Positions 45,140 to 56,190 of a stretch of DNA of 64,000 nucleotides are shown piece after piece. This DNA comes from Hexactinellida sp. DTS-2022 (taxonomy: Eukaryota > Porifera > Hexactinellida): positions 1,860,001-1,924,000 of the forward strand of contig JAPNXP010000004.1 of assembly GCA_028753945.1 (NCBI GenBank), given 5' to 3'. The notes below the pieces were generated by a model that was not told the DNA's origin, made no database searches, and was given only the letters and a program-made list of their open reading frames with translations. Each line of letters opens with the position of its first letter. Positions within the stretch are counted from its first letter, which is position 1. The translations under genes were made by a program, and so were the position numbers.

Positions 45140-45886
45140 TTCAGTCATGGCGTACTTAATATACGGCTGTGTATGTCACCGAGAAGGCCAAAGTATAGAA
45201 GGTCAGTTTATTAATTTCATTCTAGCTAAACTATGCCTCCTATTGTTATTATTTGGGTTGTATATAAGGTAATCAACCATTGCGAGTCCATTAGAACCAC
45301 TTTTGATAATATGAGATTTGTGGTTAAGCTGTTCAGGCGACATTTCATGGTGACGGTTACAATTTATGTAAATTGTAAAAAATTAAATATCATTAATTCC
45401 AATAATTTATATTACAGGAATTCTAAAATAGGGATTGATTTCACACTCCAAAGGCTACTAATCACAAAATGGCGATATTCTAAATATTAAAAAAATTATG
45501 AAGAACTCACATACTAAAATACAAGTAGCAACCGAGTTACAAATTCTATTTTCGTCCATAAAGCGCATATAATTGCTGGTTTATATATACAGTAGAGCCT
45601 CTGAACAACGGACACTTTGGGACCGGAGTCGTTGTCCGTTATTTAGAGGTTGTCCGCTATTCGGAGGTTGAGCCTTATACTAGCTAATAGTACTATAATA
45701 CACTATCAAATAGTGCTAATACATCCCTAATCACACTGTACATAGTTACTAGTCAATAATTGTCCGCTGGGGCCCCAAGTGGACAAATGGTGAACATGAC
45801 GATTAGAGAACTGGACAATTAGATAACTAGACAATTCGAGATTTTTCAATTAGGGAATTGGACTATAAGGGAACACTACTTGATGA

Positions 45887-47527
45887 CTAAAAATAGTTAT
45901 GCAAGTTAGTTTGCACAGAGTATTGTATCTTGAGATTCGCAACTGAGTCTATGGCAGAGCCAACACTGTTTATGGCTTGAATATTCCCTTTCTGGGCCTG
46001 CAGAAATGTATACACATCTTCAAGTGCCAGTAGAGCCTCCTTGAAATTAGTTACCTTGGATCGAGGTTGTTCAACATCAATATCAACTACTCCTTCTGTA
46101 CCAGTTACTCGATCCGAATCATCAGAATCATTATCTTCATCTTGCTGATCTAGCCCAAGTTCTTCCATAAAGTTGACATCCCAATTTTCATTGTCTTGGT
46201 CTATGAACACAAGGGGGTTATCATCTCCTTGTAGATACTCCTCCAAAGTACAACGATCATCAAAAGCCATGGACCTCTCAATAAGAGTTTGAATCTCTCC
46301 TCTGACATCACATTCAAGAAATGGATCTTCACTATCATCATCATATCCAACAGTAACAACATCCATCTCATCACTTAAGATTCCAGCTTTTCGGAAACAT
46401 TTAGAAATTGTTTCCGAATGAACTAAAGACCAAGCCTCGCTCACCCATCTAATTGCCGAAAGTATATTTACCGACTTGACAACATCAGAAGCAGTATCAT
46501 ATGAGTCAATCTTTGAGAGAACATATCTCAATAAAAATCGACGGTAGTACATTTTGAAATTTTGAATAATGCCCAAATCAAGAGGCTGAAGTTTTGATGT
46601 GGTGTTAGCAGGCAAAAAAGTAATTCTGATATTGCTAAACATTGTTGCCAATTTATCGGGATGACAGCCTGCATTATCCATCAATAGTATAATGAAACGG
46701 TTAGTACCTATCAATCGGCGATTCAAATTTTTTAGGACTGTCTCCATGATTTCCCCAGTCATCCATGCTTTTTTTTGGCTGAAATAATTTACGGGCAATT
46801 CATATTTATTTATTCCTTTAAGACATCTTGGATTTTCAGATTTCCATATTAAAATAGGCTGTTCTTTCGTACCAGCTGCGGAAACAAAGAACGCAACAGT
46901 TACACGTTGTTTGACTTTCTTTCCTCCTTTACATTCCTTTCCCTTTTCCCCAAATCCGCGATGGGATAGAGCCTTCCAAAAAACACCCGTCTCATCCATA
47001 TTCCATATATCTTCCTTTGTGTAGCCCTGTAGAATCTCGGGGAGCCGCTCTTTCCATGAACTTAGGGTTAGTCCCTGCACATCACCTGACTCTCCACAAA
47101 TAGTCAACTGTTTCACATTATATCTCAATTTCCACTTCTGTAACCAGCCCCGAGAACATTTAAAATTTGAAATCTTAATGCGCTCGGCAATTTCTTTAGC
47201 CTTTTCCATCAGCTGAGGTCCTCCTGGAAATATATTCTTCGAGCATGCTAAGATATACCATTCATAAAGTACTTTGTTTATTTCACTGAATTGTGATTTA
47301 CGACCAATCACATTTACATGTAGTCTATCCACAGATGCGTTAGACTCATACATGGTAAGAATTGATTCCTTGTTCTTGAGGATGCTTGCAATTTGAGTCC
47401 TACAACACGTGAAAATTTTCACTATGCTTCTGATACTGATGCCTGGATTCTTTTCAGTGAAGTGAATCAATTCAACTTTCTTCTTCAGGTTTAGAAATTT
47501 TCTCTTCTTTGGTACTAGACTAGTCAT
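45887..47527 (-). CDS. Tigger/pogo-family DDD transposase
   Basis: 546 residues, within the usual range for Tigger transposases. Residues about 5-60 form a CENP-B-type helix-turn-helix (KKVELIHFTEKNPGISIRSI) and about 75-140 a second, Tc5-type DNA-binding domain (CSRGWLQKWKLRYNV). The DDE_1 core follows: WNMDETG (D178), LLMDNAGCHPD (D284) and QPLDLGIIQNFK (D317), with 32 residues between the last two Asp. The C-terminal part is acidic (EEYLQGDDN, DQQDEDNDSDDSD). It would bind the element's ends and cut and paste it into TA in the nucleus. All three catalytic residues are present and the frame is unbroken, so it may be active. Confidence 0.93.
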   Translation of the reverse strand: MTSLVPKKRKFLNLKKKVELIHFTEKNPGISIRSIVKIFTCCRTQIASILKNKESILTMYESNASVDRLHVNVIGRKSQFSEINKVLYEWYILACSKNIFPGGPQLMEKAKEIAERIKISNFKCSRGWLQKWKLRYNVKQLTICGESGDVQGLTLSSWKERLPEILQGYTKEDIWNMDETGVFWKALSHRGFGEKGKECKGGKKVKQRVTVAFFVSAAGTKEQPILIWKSENPRCLKGINKYELPVNYFSQKKAWMTGEIMETVLKNLNRRLIGTNRFIILLMDNAGCHPDKLATMFSNIRITFLPANTTSKLQPLDLGIIQNFKMYYRRFLLRYVLSKIDSYDTASDVVKSVNILSAIRWVSEAWSLVHSETISKCFRKAGILSDEMDVVTVGYDDDSEDPFLECDVRGEIQTLIERSMAFDDRCTLEEYLQGDDNPLVFIDQDNENWDVNFMEELGLDQQDEDNDSDDSDRVTGTEGVVDIDVEQPRSKVTNFKEALLALEDVYTFLQAQKGNIQAINSVGSAIDSVANLKIQYSVQTNLHNYF

Positions 47528-47880
47528 CCTATTAATTAATACAATTCAAGTAAAATTAAGTCAATTCTAATCCCACTCGTCATTATTTTTCTTATTTGAA
47601 AAATAAATTAAGTACGGTGGAAGTGGAACAAGCTTAAAACCCGCCAAGGACTGGAAGAAAAGATTGAGGATTTTAGGTAGATTATAGTGGCAAACTGGAA
47701 ATACCTCGCACTGGTTTCACTGTATAATATTCAATTAATATGTAGTTTTCATTACATTACTTTGAAAATGTGGTTTAATAACAAGTTATAATATTTTTGT
47801 ATGCATTGCTGTCTCCTCAATAAACGTATAAAGGATCAAAGATATCAGGAAAACTTTCAATCATAATTAATCTATTTGAC
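47528..47880. promoter_or_regulatory. Divergent spacer between transposase and HIRAN gene
   Basis: This 353-bp AT-rich gap is the only upstream region available to both genes inside the element, so it presumably holds both promoters. No firm TATA or initiator assignment is made. Confidence 0.35.
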
Positions 47881-48279
47881 ATGGCTTGTAAACACAGCAT
47901 ACCTAAAGAACTGGAACTTTTAGAGATCCAGTCATACATAAGGGGTTACCATGCTTACAAAGACAGTTGGACTCCAGTGCTGGGTGAAACACTTTCTTTA
48001 AAGAGAGAGACGACAAACCCAAAAGATAAAAATGCAGTAGCCGTTCATATTGAAGAGAATATTGTAGGACATGTACCTTATAATATCGCACCATACATGT
48101 CTCGATTTCTAAAGAGAGATGTCAACATCGCTTATGCAAAAGTCATAGGGGAGAAAATTAATAGAGGAGCTGGTTATGGACTAGAAATCCCCTGTATATA
48201 TCAGCTTTATGGACCCAGGGAATACATTGATAAAATGAAAGAAATAATTTACTCTTTGAAGACCAATGGATTTGTATAG
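47881..48279 (+). CDS. Stand-alone HIRAN-domain protein carried by the Tigger element
   Basis: 132 residues from the first ATG. Residues about 18-110 fit a HIRAN domain: SYIRGYHAYKDSW, TPVLGETLSLKRET, NPKDKNAVAVHI, IVGHVPYNIA, then VIGEKINRGAGYGLEIPCIY. The hallmark is the -NPxDxNAVAV- strand followed by -VGHVP-. HIRAN is the N-terminal domain of the Rad5/HLTF helicases, where it binds 3' single-stranded DNA ends, and it also occurs alone. No helicase or RING part is attached here. It lies wholly within the transposon TIRs, divergent from the transposase, with no stop. What is seen is the domain and its location; a role in transposition (holding cut ends, or acting at replication forks) is inference. 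It could also be a captured host gene. Confidence 0.85.
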   Translation: MACKHSIPKELELLEIQSYIRGYHAYKDSWTPVLGETLSLKRETTNPKDKNAVAVHIEENIVGHVPYNIAPYMSRFLKRDVNIAYAKVIGEKINRGAGYGLEIPCIYQLYGPREYIDKMKEIIYSLKTNGFV

Positions 48280-48898
48280 AGAGCTAAATTTATCATAATA
48301 TTGTACATATACTTTGGTAATGATAAAAATCTTCTAGCTATCATGAATTCATGGCGTATCATTATTTCGATATGCATTTGTCCGTTATTCGGAGGTAAAA
48401 AAGTACTAATAATTCAATTCGGGACCCAATCACTGTCCGCTATTTAGAGTTCGGAGTCGTCCGTTATTTAGAGGTTGCTTTTCTATTAGACATATGCTAA
48501 ATTCAATCCGTGCCAAGAGGGTTGTCCGATATTTAGAGGTTGTCCGCTATTTGGAGGGGCCGTTATGGGAGGCTCCACTGTATTCATTCTCATTATATAT
48601 TCTGAAAATGTATACTAAGTATATTATCAAATTATCTTCATTTTCTCGTAGTTCTTTCGACTCGAAATGTATATTTACTATATTTATGTTGTCATTATTT
48701 AAATGGCGCCTAAACAGCATAACCACAAATCTCAGATTTTCAAAAGTGGTTCTAGTTGCCTCGGAATGGTTGATTACCCCATATACAACCCAAATAATAA
48801 CAATATGAGGCATAGTTCAGCTTAGAATGAAAGTTTATAAACCTTTGTGACCTTCTCGGTGACATACACGGCCGTATATTAAGTAGGCCATGATTCCG

Positions 48899-49361
48899 TT
48901 AAGCCAATCCCGTAGGAAGTATCTTTTTCTGTCCCCGCCATCTCCTGCCAGAACTTTTGTCAATATTTCAGACATATTTTGGTGCATATACCACCTATAA
49001 AGAAATACCCAACGGTTTTGTTGAGCTCTTACTTGTTTGCACCTTTTCTATGCTTCCAAATATTTAAAAGTAATTATAGGTTAATAAATGGATTTTGAAT
49101 GAGAAATTTTTTATATAAATGTGAATACAACTATATAGGCACAAAAATGAAAATTTACAAAATTTCACTTAATTCAAACATAGACTTGCTAGATTATACA
49201 GTAGTTACAATGTATTGTATCATACAAATGATATTTTAATTTGTAGATATAGATATTCCTTAAAAATTAATTCCCTAATTCTGTGGAAATGTTAATATTT
49301 CTACAGTACAGAGTTAAGTTAAAATAAATAAATAAACGGTTATGAGCGTCTATCCAATATA
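48899..49361. other. No gene recognised
   Basis: AT-rich DNA between the foldback and the next MITE; no open frame with a known motif. Confidence 0.4.
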
Positions 49362-49369
49362 ACATAAAT

Positions 49370-49780
49370 CAGAGTGGACCATGAGTCAACATTGGTAACC
49401 CATGACCCATCTGACCCATCGCATTTGTGACCCATGACCCATTGACCCATTGACACATGACCCATCGAGTGACCCATTGACCCATCAAGTAACGCTTTGA
49501 CCCATCGTTTTACCCATTTACCTTTTAAATATCTAATTTTTAATATCTAAAACATTATGTAATACAATGCGACTTACAATATATGTATGATACTTGTCAA
49601 TCAATTAATTTTGGTAAACTTCTAATACAAAAGAAATACCCTGTAATGTTTCTTGGTTAATTTGGTTCGTACTATAACTGGACCAACATCAAAATTCCAA
49701 ATGGGTCATGGGTCATGGGTCACAGAGCCGTGACCCATGACCCATCTGACCCATGACCCATCGACCCATGGTCCACTCTG
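49370..49780. mobile_element. hAT-like MITE made of tgacccat repeats, 411 bp
   Basis: Ends cagagtggaccatg and catggtccactctg; flanks acataaat and acatagat match in 7 of 8 bases. Both arms are tandem tgacccat units in opposite orientation, so the single strand would fold on itself. Confidence 0.8.
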
Positions 49781-49788
49781 ACATAGAT

Positions 49789-50267
49789 ACTATATACTGG
49801 ATCTTTAGCTTATAGTTTGTTCTAGAATGGTTTCTAGATGTATTTAATTATATAAAGGCCTAATCTTTCGAGGCGTTGATCGATATGTTTGATTTTCGAC
49901 TTCCATGAGCCAATATTAAGGGTACCCAATAAATTATTCGATTTACAAAGGGTTGTTACAAAAAACTAAAAGTCCGATTGACGTGAAATTTTAATTAATT
50001 AATTAATCAAAGAAAACCTTGATGGCAAAACCGTTCCGTGATCAGGCCTGAAAGACAATGTAATGTTTATAAGGGTTACAGCAGAGGAGGAGGAGGAGAG
50101 GGTTGAAAATTCGCAGTGAAACAAATTGGGTTTAAGAGCAAGACTACGCACAAGAGGGTGTGGATAATTATATGTACTAATGAGCATTTCTGCTCACCTG
50201 ATGAGGAATTGGTGGTTTGCCAGGATACAAGTAAAGGCACCAAGAAGAAAGCACGATAGCTCACACC
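49789..50267. other. No intact gene; possible leader of the MULE relic
   Basis: About 50080-50267 becomes GC-richer and purine-rich (agaggaggaggaggagaggg) and may include decayed N-terminal sequence of the transposase that follows (CTNEHFCSPDEELVVCQD in one frame), but no domain could be named. Confidence 0.35.
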
Positions 50268-50996
50268 ATGTATATAGTTGGGGAGAGTCTCCTGACAGTA
50301 TCTGAGGGCACTGCTGCTCAGCTATCCAAGCTGGACAGTATGAAGCGGACATTACAGCGTCAGCGCGTGCAGCAGCTGGCAGCCCTGGTGCATCCTGCCA
50401 GTCTGGTGGAGCTGGTGCTACCAGCAGAGTGCCAGCAGACAGCCAAAGGGGAACAGTTCTTCCTCTACGTCTTGGGACCGGAGACGCAGAGGTTCCTCAT
50501 CTTCGGGACACAGCGCAACCTGGATATGCTGCGACTGTCGGACTACTGGATGAATGACGGCACCTTTAAGACGGCTCCCTCCCTCTTCGCCCAGATGTAT
50601 GTGGTGCATGCACTCCGTGGAGGGCCTCATCCTATGAGGGATGGTCACCTGCTGCCGAGTCTGTTTGCTGCTGCCCAACAAGACGGAGGCTACCTACAGG
50701 ACGATGTGGGAGCAGATTCGCCCACTCTGTCCCCTTTCCCAGCCGAAGGACATGCTCTTGGATTTCGAGAAGGCTGCGATTAACAACTTTAAGGCGGTGT
50801 GGCCGGACACAATGGTCAAGTGCTGCTTTTTCCACCTCACGCAGAAAGTAGGGATGCAAGGTGCAGACTGCCTATATCCAGGACGAGGAGCTGGCTACGC
50901 ATCCGACAGCTCTCAGCTCTCGCGTTTGCGCCGCTCCTGGATGTACCCGGCCTGTTTGCAGCTGCCTGGGAAAAACTGACCATTCTCAGTGCCTGA
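50268..50996 (+). pseudogene. GC-rich MULE transposase relic
   Basis: Frame one reads FLIFGTQRNLDML, then LSDYWMNDGTFKTAPSLFAQ and MYVVHA, the W-x-DGTF...P-x-LF-x-Q motif with the first catalytic Asp of MULE transposases. After a shift at about 50645 the next frame gives LLPNKTEATYRTMWEQI and MLLDFEKAAINNFK (second Asp), then CCFFHLTQKV. After another shift comes DEELA, and then in the third frame RIRQLSALAFAPLLDVPGLF, the usual following segment. At least two frameshifts make it dead. It is visibly far richer in G and C than its neighbours, suggesting a distinct origin. The C-terminal part is absent. Confidence 0.82.
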
Positions 50997-51569
50997 ATAC
51001 ACATACTGAAAAACTGAACTCTACTAGAGCTGAGTTCTATATAAGTTATTTGTTCAAATAATTGCTCAAATTTGACCAATATTTGGCTCTCATTAACTCT
51101 ATAACTTTGTATTACAGTTGAAAATCGACGAGGTGGAATTAGTTGCTCTACTGGTAAGGAGCATTTTGAGGGATAGTTTTTCTCTGTCCGACTTATACTT
51201 TCTGAGATAACCTCTACATGAGCAAGGTCACTTTCCGGAAATTGCCGCGGAACTATATTTTACAAAAAGACGGCGACTTTGACCTTTGGTGACGTCCTAA
51301 ATGTATTGAAAATGTCCGAATCAAATTTCTCATTCGGGATTGGATAGATAGTACGTATATCGATGTATAGTTGGGAATGCTTAAGTAAGAATTTTGCATT
51401 ATTCAACATATTATATTATATTGGTACCCTATCTCCTCTATTAATTAAGATAATGAAATTCCGTATTTTATACAAAACGATTCAATTTATAACAACTAAA
51501 TGATATAAAGTTGTAGATATAATATTCGTTTTTTTCAGGTATAGCTATTTTAGCAAATAAAGAACGATA
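50997..51569. other. No gene recognised
   Basis: Returns to AT-rich composition after the MULE relic; no domain or repeat of note. Confidence 0.4.
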
Positions 51570-51577
51570 CTTATATA

Positions 51578-52202
51578 CATAGGCGCCGAAAGTGGGGGGG
51601 GTCAGGAGGGGTTTCACCCTCCCTGGTATTTGTCAGGGAGGGTTTCACCCCCCCCCCCCCCCCCCCTGGCTGAGGAAACAGTCAGGAGGGTATATTAGAC
51701 ATATTCTTTAATAGAACATAGACTCAATAATAATTACATAAGGAGTTTATCTTAATAACATTGGATGATTTTCGTATGTATACAATTATGCCCATCCAAC
51801 ATAATGATTTTTAGCCACCATAGCAGTGGCGAAAACAGGGGGGTGCGCTGGGGGGCATGCGCCCCCCGGTAAATAGAAGGGGGGGCAACATTATTGGTGC
51901 GGGAGTAACCGTGCCCTCTGGATAAATAATACACTGTTCAATATAATTTAGGATAGTAAATATACGTCTAATTCATTCAAAACAAATCGATATCTGGGTA
52001 TCTCGCAGTCCATTTTTTTACTGGGGGCCTGCCCCCAGATCCCCAAAAGGTCGCACGCCACACTCGCTCCGCGCCCCCCCCCAACTTTAACCTCATACTT
52101 GTAAACTTTGTGCCCATGCACCATAGGCATCGTTTCTTTTACCTTTCACATTTAAATGTAAGAGTTACACCCCCCTGACGCTGGAGAGTTTCAGCGCCTA
52201 TG
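51578..52202. mobile_element. hAT-like element with nested GC-rich repeat and C-run
   Basis: Ends cataggcgccgaaagt and tttcagcgcctatg, with a perfect 8-bp duplication cttatata (51570-51577, 52203-52210). Inside, 51648-51666 is an uninterrupted run of 19 C, and about 51830-52130 is the GC-rich repeat also found at 27070-27360, probably nested. Confidence 0.8.
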
Positions 52203-52210
52203 CTTATATA

Positions 52211-52534
52211 GTTATACATCTTCTCTACACCAATTATTGGCGAACAGTAAATCTATTCTCTGGACAAACAAATTTCTTTTGTATGTTTTAAAAACTGGAT
52301 ACCCACAAAAACTACTCAGTTGAGTAGACTTTAAGTATATACTACTCATCTTCTAAACATTTATACGATTTATTTATATAATGCGAAACTATCAGATGTC
52401 CGGCTCAAATGATCCCTTGAGTTATCTAGAGATGGAGATCTGTTTACACGACCTTTTAATTAAACACATCGTGTGTTAGTTCCTTTGTATGTTGAATATT
52501 CTGAATAATTTCTAAAAATACATAGTACATGTAC
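52211..52534. other. No gene recognised
   Basis: AT-rich spacer before the palindromic tandem array. Confidence 0.4.
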
Positions 52535-52540
52535 TATAGT

Positions 52541-52985
52541 AATTACTGTGTCGACTATACTATAGTATAGTGGCCCAGTTCTAATCATACCTCCTTGGTT
52601 AGTTATTATTACTGTGCCAACTATACTATAGTATAGTGGCCCAGTATTGGTCTTAGTGTTTTGGTTAGTTATTATTACTGTGCAGACTATACCATAGTAT
52701 AGTGGCCCAGTATTAAAATCACTGCCTTTATTATTATTTATATTATTACTGTGCCGACTATACTATAGTATAGTGGCCCAGTTCTAATCTTACTGCCTTT
52801 AGTACAGTGCCGACTGTACTATAGTATAGTGGCCCAGTATTGATCTTACTGCCTTTATTACTGTGGCGACTATACTATAGTATAGTGGCCCAGTATTGGA
52901 ATCACTGCCTTTATTTTATTAGTGTGCCGACTATACTATAGTATAGTGGCCCAGTATTGGTCCTAGATCTTTGGTTACCGATTAT
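52541..52985. repeat. Tandem array of a 35-bp imperfect palindrome, 7 copies
   Basis: Each unit of about 56-69 bp contains actgtgccgactatacta followed by its near inverse tagtatagtggcccagt, then a variable spacer often reading aatcactgcctttatt. Copies begin at about 52543, 52610, 52677, 52746, 52803, 52859 and 52921. Substitutions fall in the outer arms and spacer; the central tatactatagtata is almost unchanged. Confidence 0.85.
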
Positions 52986-54059
52986 TATTATTAGTCCGTA
53001 GATCGTCCACAGAACAGAGTTTTGTAAACTAAGAGCCCAAATTTTCACGATATGTGTCTCATGGGTTACAGATGTGCACCTGGGGTCACGATTTTTTATT
53101 AAAAAATTTTGGCTACATTTTTGCACCAGTTTAATATTAGAAAAAGAACAATAAATAGTGCGCGTATATTTAATTTATATGCATTCGATAGAGAATTAAA
53201 TTCTACACCTTTTCACAGTGCACGAATTTTTAAATTGGGTTTCGTATGTGCCATAATTGAGTTGCAAGTTTCCTTTGTTTACTAACACTTCAGTTCAATT
53301 GAAAGTGTTAAATCTAATTCTATTGTTTCAACTCGCAATTATTATATTAATTCAACTTGTGAGATCGAGTAGGCTTCTATTTTCCAATTGAAAAAAAAGA
53401 TTATATATTTCACAACAACGACAGATTATGTGATTATATTTACTTCTGCGAGAATATTATTGGACTGTTAATATACTGACGTAATTAATTATAATTAATT
53501 CAGTCAGTATATTACTGATATAGTGCTTATAATTTTTTATTAGGGGTTATCGAGAGTGCGGAATTGAAATTTGATAACCAAATTAATTAATTAATTATTC
53601 ATGACAAAATAAATTAACTTAATAATTGTAAGTTGACATTGAAATTGGTGTTAAATTATAAATAATATTTATTATTATTTATACTAATTAATTAAATATC
53701 ATAAATCTCAGAAATCAAATAAGATAGAAACAAACTTCCAATTTATCAATTGATCCTTATGCCACGTAACACTTCTACAAATGAGTTTTGACACCTTGAG
53801 GTGATGATGACATCGTCAAAAAAATGTGTTTTACAATTTTTTTAATTCGATATTTAAAATGGGTTAGTTGATGTTGGGTGATGACCCAACACTCACACAA
53901 AAAATGCTGAGTCATCAGCTATTATAATCTACTCAAACTTGAATATCTCTAAAATTAAGTGAACTAAATGGAAACTTCCACCACTCTAAGGGTCGATGCC
54001 TTCTGTAACACCTTTTTGAAATATTTAACACCATCATAGTGATGAAGACATGGCGGAAA

Positions 54060-54182
54060 AAAAATCCAAAATTGCAGCTGTGCCGACAGCATGTTTCATT
54101 GGAGGCACTATCAATAAGCCACCACCAAATATAGTGACACCAAATGAACATGCGTCGGCACAGCTGCAATTTTGGATTTTTT
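54060..54182. repeat. Array hairpin 1
   Basis: aaaatccaaaattgcagctg through cattggaggcacta pairs with the mirrored right arm ending ctgcaattttggattttt; the loop holds aataagccaccacc. It stands in the long unit type. Confidence 0.8.
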
Positions 54183-55092
54183 TTTTCTCCGTAGACGGTG
54201 CCCTGCCCAGAGTTTTATAGTTGATGGGCTGTAACTTGGCGTATAGGTGCGATGGGACCGTCTAATTTGCACCTGGGGTTACGATTTTTGATTAACAAAT
54301 TTTTTACACATTTTTAACACCTTTCAAACAATATTTGGTCCATAACTCAAAATATGTAATACTAAACCCTCAATTTTTATTTTACCATTGGATTCACCAT
54401 AGAATTCTGCGTCGGATGGGAGGAACAGAATTTAATAATGGGTTTAATTCATGCCATAAATGGAGGTTTAAATTCCCTTTGTTTACTAACACTTCAGTTC
54501 AATTGAAAGTGTAAAGCAAATTCTGTTGTTTCAACTTGTAATAATTACACTGTACAACACACAAAAAAATACTAGATAGCGACAATGTATTTTATGGTAA
54601 GTTTGATATGCTGATCACATTTCCGAACTCCGTTTGTGCCTATCACATTACATTTTCAGAAGAAAAAAATATTCGAATTTTCTTAATTATTAAAAAAAAT
54701 TGACATTTTGCCAGAAATTGAGAAATGTAAGTCGATCTAAAATTGACCAAATGCGAAAAAGGAGGTGTTTGATTTGTTCACGGTAAAATTTATACGTTCA
54801 TATATTAATACTTGATTATAACGAAAAAATTCTTTCCTAGTGAGTAATATGCATATTTGAGGTGTTGAAAATTACTGGGCTCATGCTTCTTATTAAATGG
54901 GGGTATAGTTACTAGACTTGGTTACAGGGATGTTGTTAAGGAATTAGCTTATATTAACCACATTATTATTTGCCTGGTTTAGTTACTAGGACATTGCAAT
55001 GGAATTATTGGGTTGTTACGGAGACGAAAAATTACAACATTCGCCTAATGTAATTCACTAAGCAACATCGTTTAAGAAAATAATAGATTACA

Positions 55093-55223
55093 TACATGCC
55101 AACCTGAGCTACGGACAAAGCGGGACGGGAAGTTGTATTTAGCGGGATATTTTGATATTTAATGGGACATAGCATATTAGAATTAGACTTAACTGCCAAA
55201 AAGCGCGACAGTTGGCAAGTATG
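55093..55223. mobile_element. Small MITE nested in the array
   Basis: tacatgccaacctg pairs with the end cagttggcaagtatg. Flanks agattaca and agattagt match in 6 of 8 bases. hAT-like, noncoding. Confidence 0.5.
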
Positions 55224-55881
55224 AGATTAGTATATTTTTGATTTCTGTTAATATATTTTGAGATCTTATTGCATGTCTACACGTGGTTGTACGAATTCTG
55301 CAGATTCCTTCCATTATTCGAAGTTAGGACTTGACGCTCGCAAAAAAATATTAGTGTAAATGTCTATATTTTTGCAATATTTCAGCAATTTGTAATGTTA
55401 ATTTTCAAAAAAATGTGATGTGATTGAACAAATTGGCCATCAGATCTGTGATTAGCATAACAATATTGCTATAAAACGCATAATTGATACAATGTATTTT
55501 TATAAAACAAAAAATTTGTTGTACAGTGTTATATTGATTTAACTTGTTAAATCTTACTCCATTGATTCAACTCGCGATAATTATATTGATTTATCAAATA
55601 AATTCCAGCTGGCTTCTATTTAATTGTAGTATACTATACGACTGATTAAATAAAATATAATTAAATAAGGAATTTATTGACTTTACTCAACTCACCGTGG
55701 ATAACATTGCTAAAATAAATAACTAATAATATAATTTATTATTAATACATAATGAATGAATGGCATTTAACTAAAGATGGTTTATGATAGAAACAAACTT
55801 CAAATTCAACAATCGTTCCTTGTGACTCCGACCAATTAACAAATGGTTCTTCACACCTTGGGCGTTGATGACTTGGCGGAA

Positions 55882-56007
55882 AAAAATCCAAAATTGCATC
55901 CCGCGCCGACAGCATGTTCCTTTGGAGGCACTATCTATAAACCACCAACAAAATATAGTGCCACCAAGGAACATGCGTCGGCAACAGGGTGCAATTTTGG
56001 ATTTTTT
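55882..56007. repeat. Array hairpin 2
   Basis: The stem begins atccaaaattgcatcccgcg; the right arm has an extra base (tcggcaacagggtgc), so this copy pairs less well. It is followed directly by the palindrome array at 56008. Confidence 0.8.
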
Positions 56008-56190
56008 ACTGTGCCGACTATACTATAGTATAGTGGCCCAGTATTGGAATCACTGCCTTTATTATTACTGTGCCGACTATACTATAGTATAGTGGCCCAG
56101 TTCTAATCTTACTGCCTTTATTATTATTACTGTGCCGACTATACTATAGTATAGTGGCCCAGTATTAGAATCACTGCCTTTATTATTATT
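56008..56190. repeat. 35-bp palindrome array, 3 copies
   Basis: Three units of the family seen at 52541-52985, placed between hairpin 2 and the next tctccgtagac block and ending in an att-rich run. Confidence 0.85.

Larger units (their letters stand above)
45590..48580. mobile_element. Tigger/pogo DNA transposon with accessory HIRAN gene, 2991 bp
   Basis: Left terminus cagtagagcctctgaacaac and right terminus, inverted, cagtggagcctcccataacg. TA lies directly outside both ends (45588-45589, 48581-48582), as expected for pogo/Tigger insertion. Inside, an intact transposase (minus, 45887-47527) and an intact HIRAN-domain protein (plus, 47881-48279) diverge from a 353-bp spacer. Motifs of the form tccg(t/c)tattt(a/c)(g)gagg recur near both ends (about 45636, 45654; 48379, 48436, 48461, 48525, 48543) and are candidate transposase-binding sites. 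Both frames lack stops, suggesting a recent insertion. A short relative is at 9768-9945. Confidence 0.88.
45145..48893. mobile_element. Foldback element split by the Tigger transposon
   Basis: The left arm (45145 to about 45480: catggcgtacttaatatacg, ctatgcctcctattgttatt) is repeated inverted at about 48680-48893 (aataacaatatgaggcatag, cgtatattaagtaggccatg). Flanks ttcag and ttccg match in 4 of 5 bases, agreeing with the 5-bp duplications of its relatives at 5971 and 23983. The Tigger element sits between the arms and is younger than the foldback. The small frames at 45233-45490 and 48547-48813 are mirror images of each other and not genes. Confidence 0.8.

Noticed and set aside
47881-48279. 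HIRAN frame as part of a host Rad5/HLTF helicase
   Set aside because: The frame ends after the HIRAN domain with a stop, no SNF2 or RING motif follows, and it lies between transposon TIRs.
45233-48813. Small frames at 45233-45490 and 48547-48813
   Set aside because: Mirror-image parts of the foldback arms around the Tigger element.
52541-52985. Regular repeats that could suggest a CRISPR array
   Set aside because: Units are palindromes with related, not unique, spacers, in a eukaryotic repeat; no cas-like gene is nearby.
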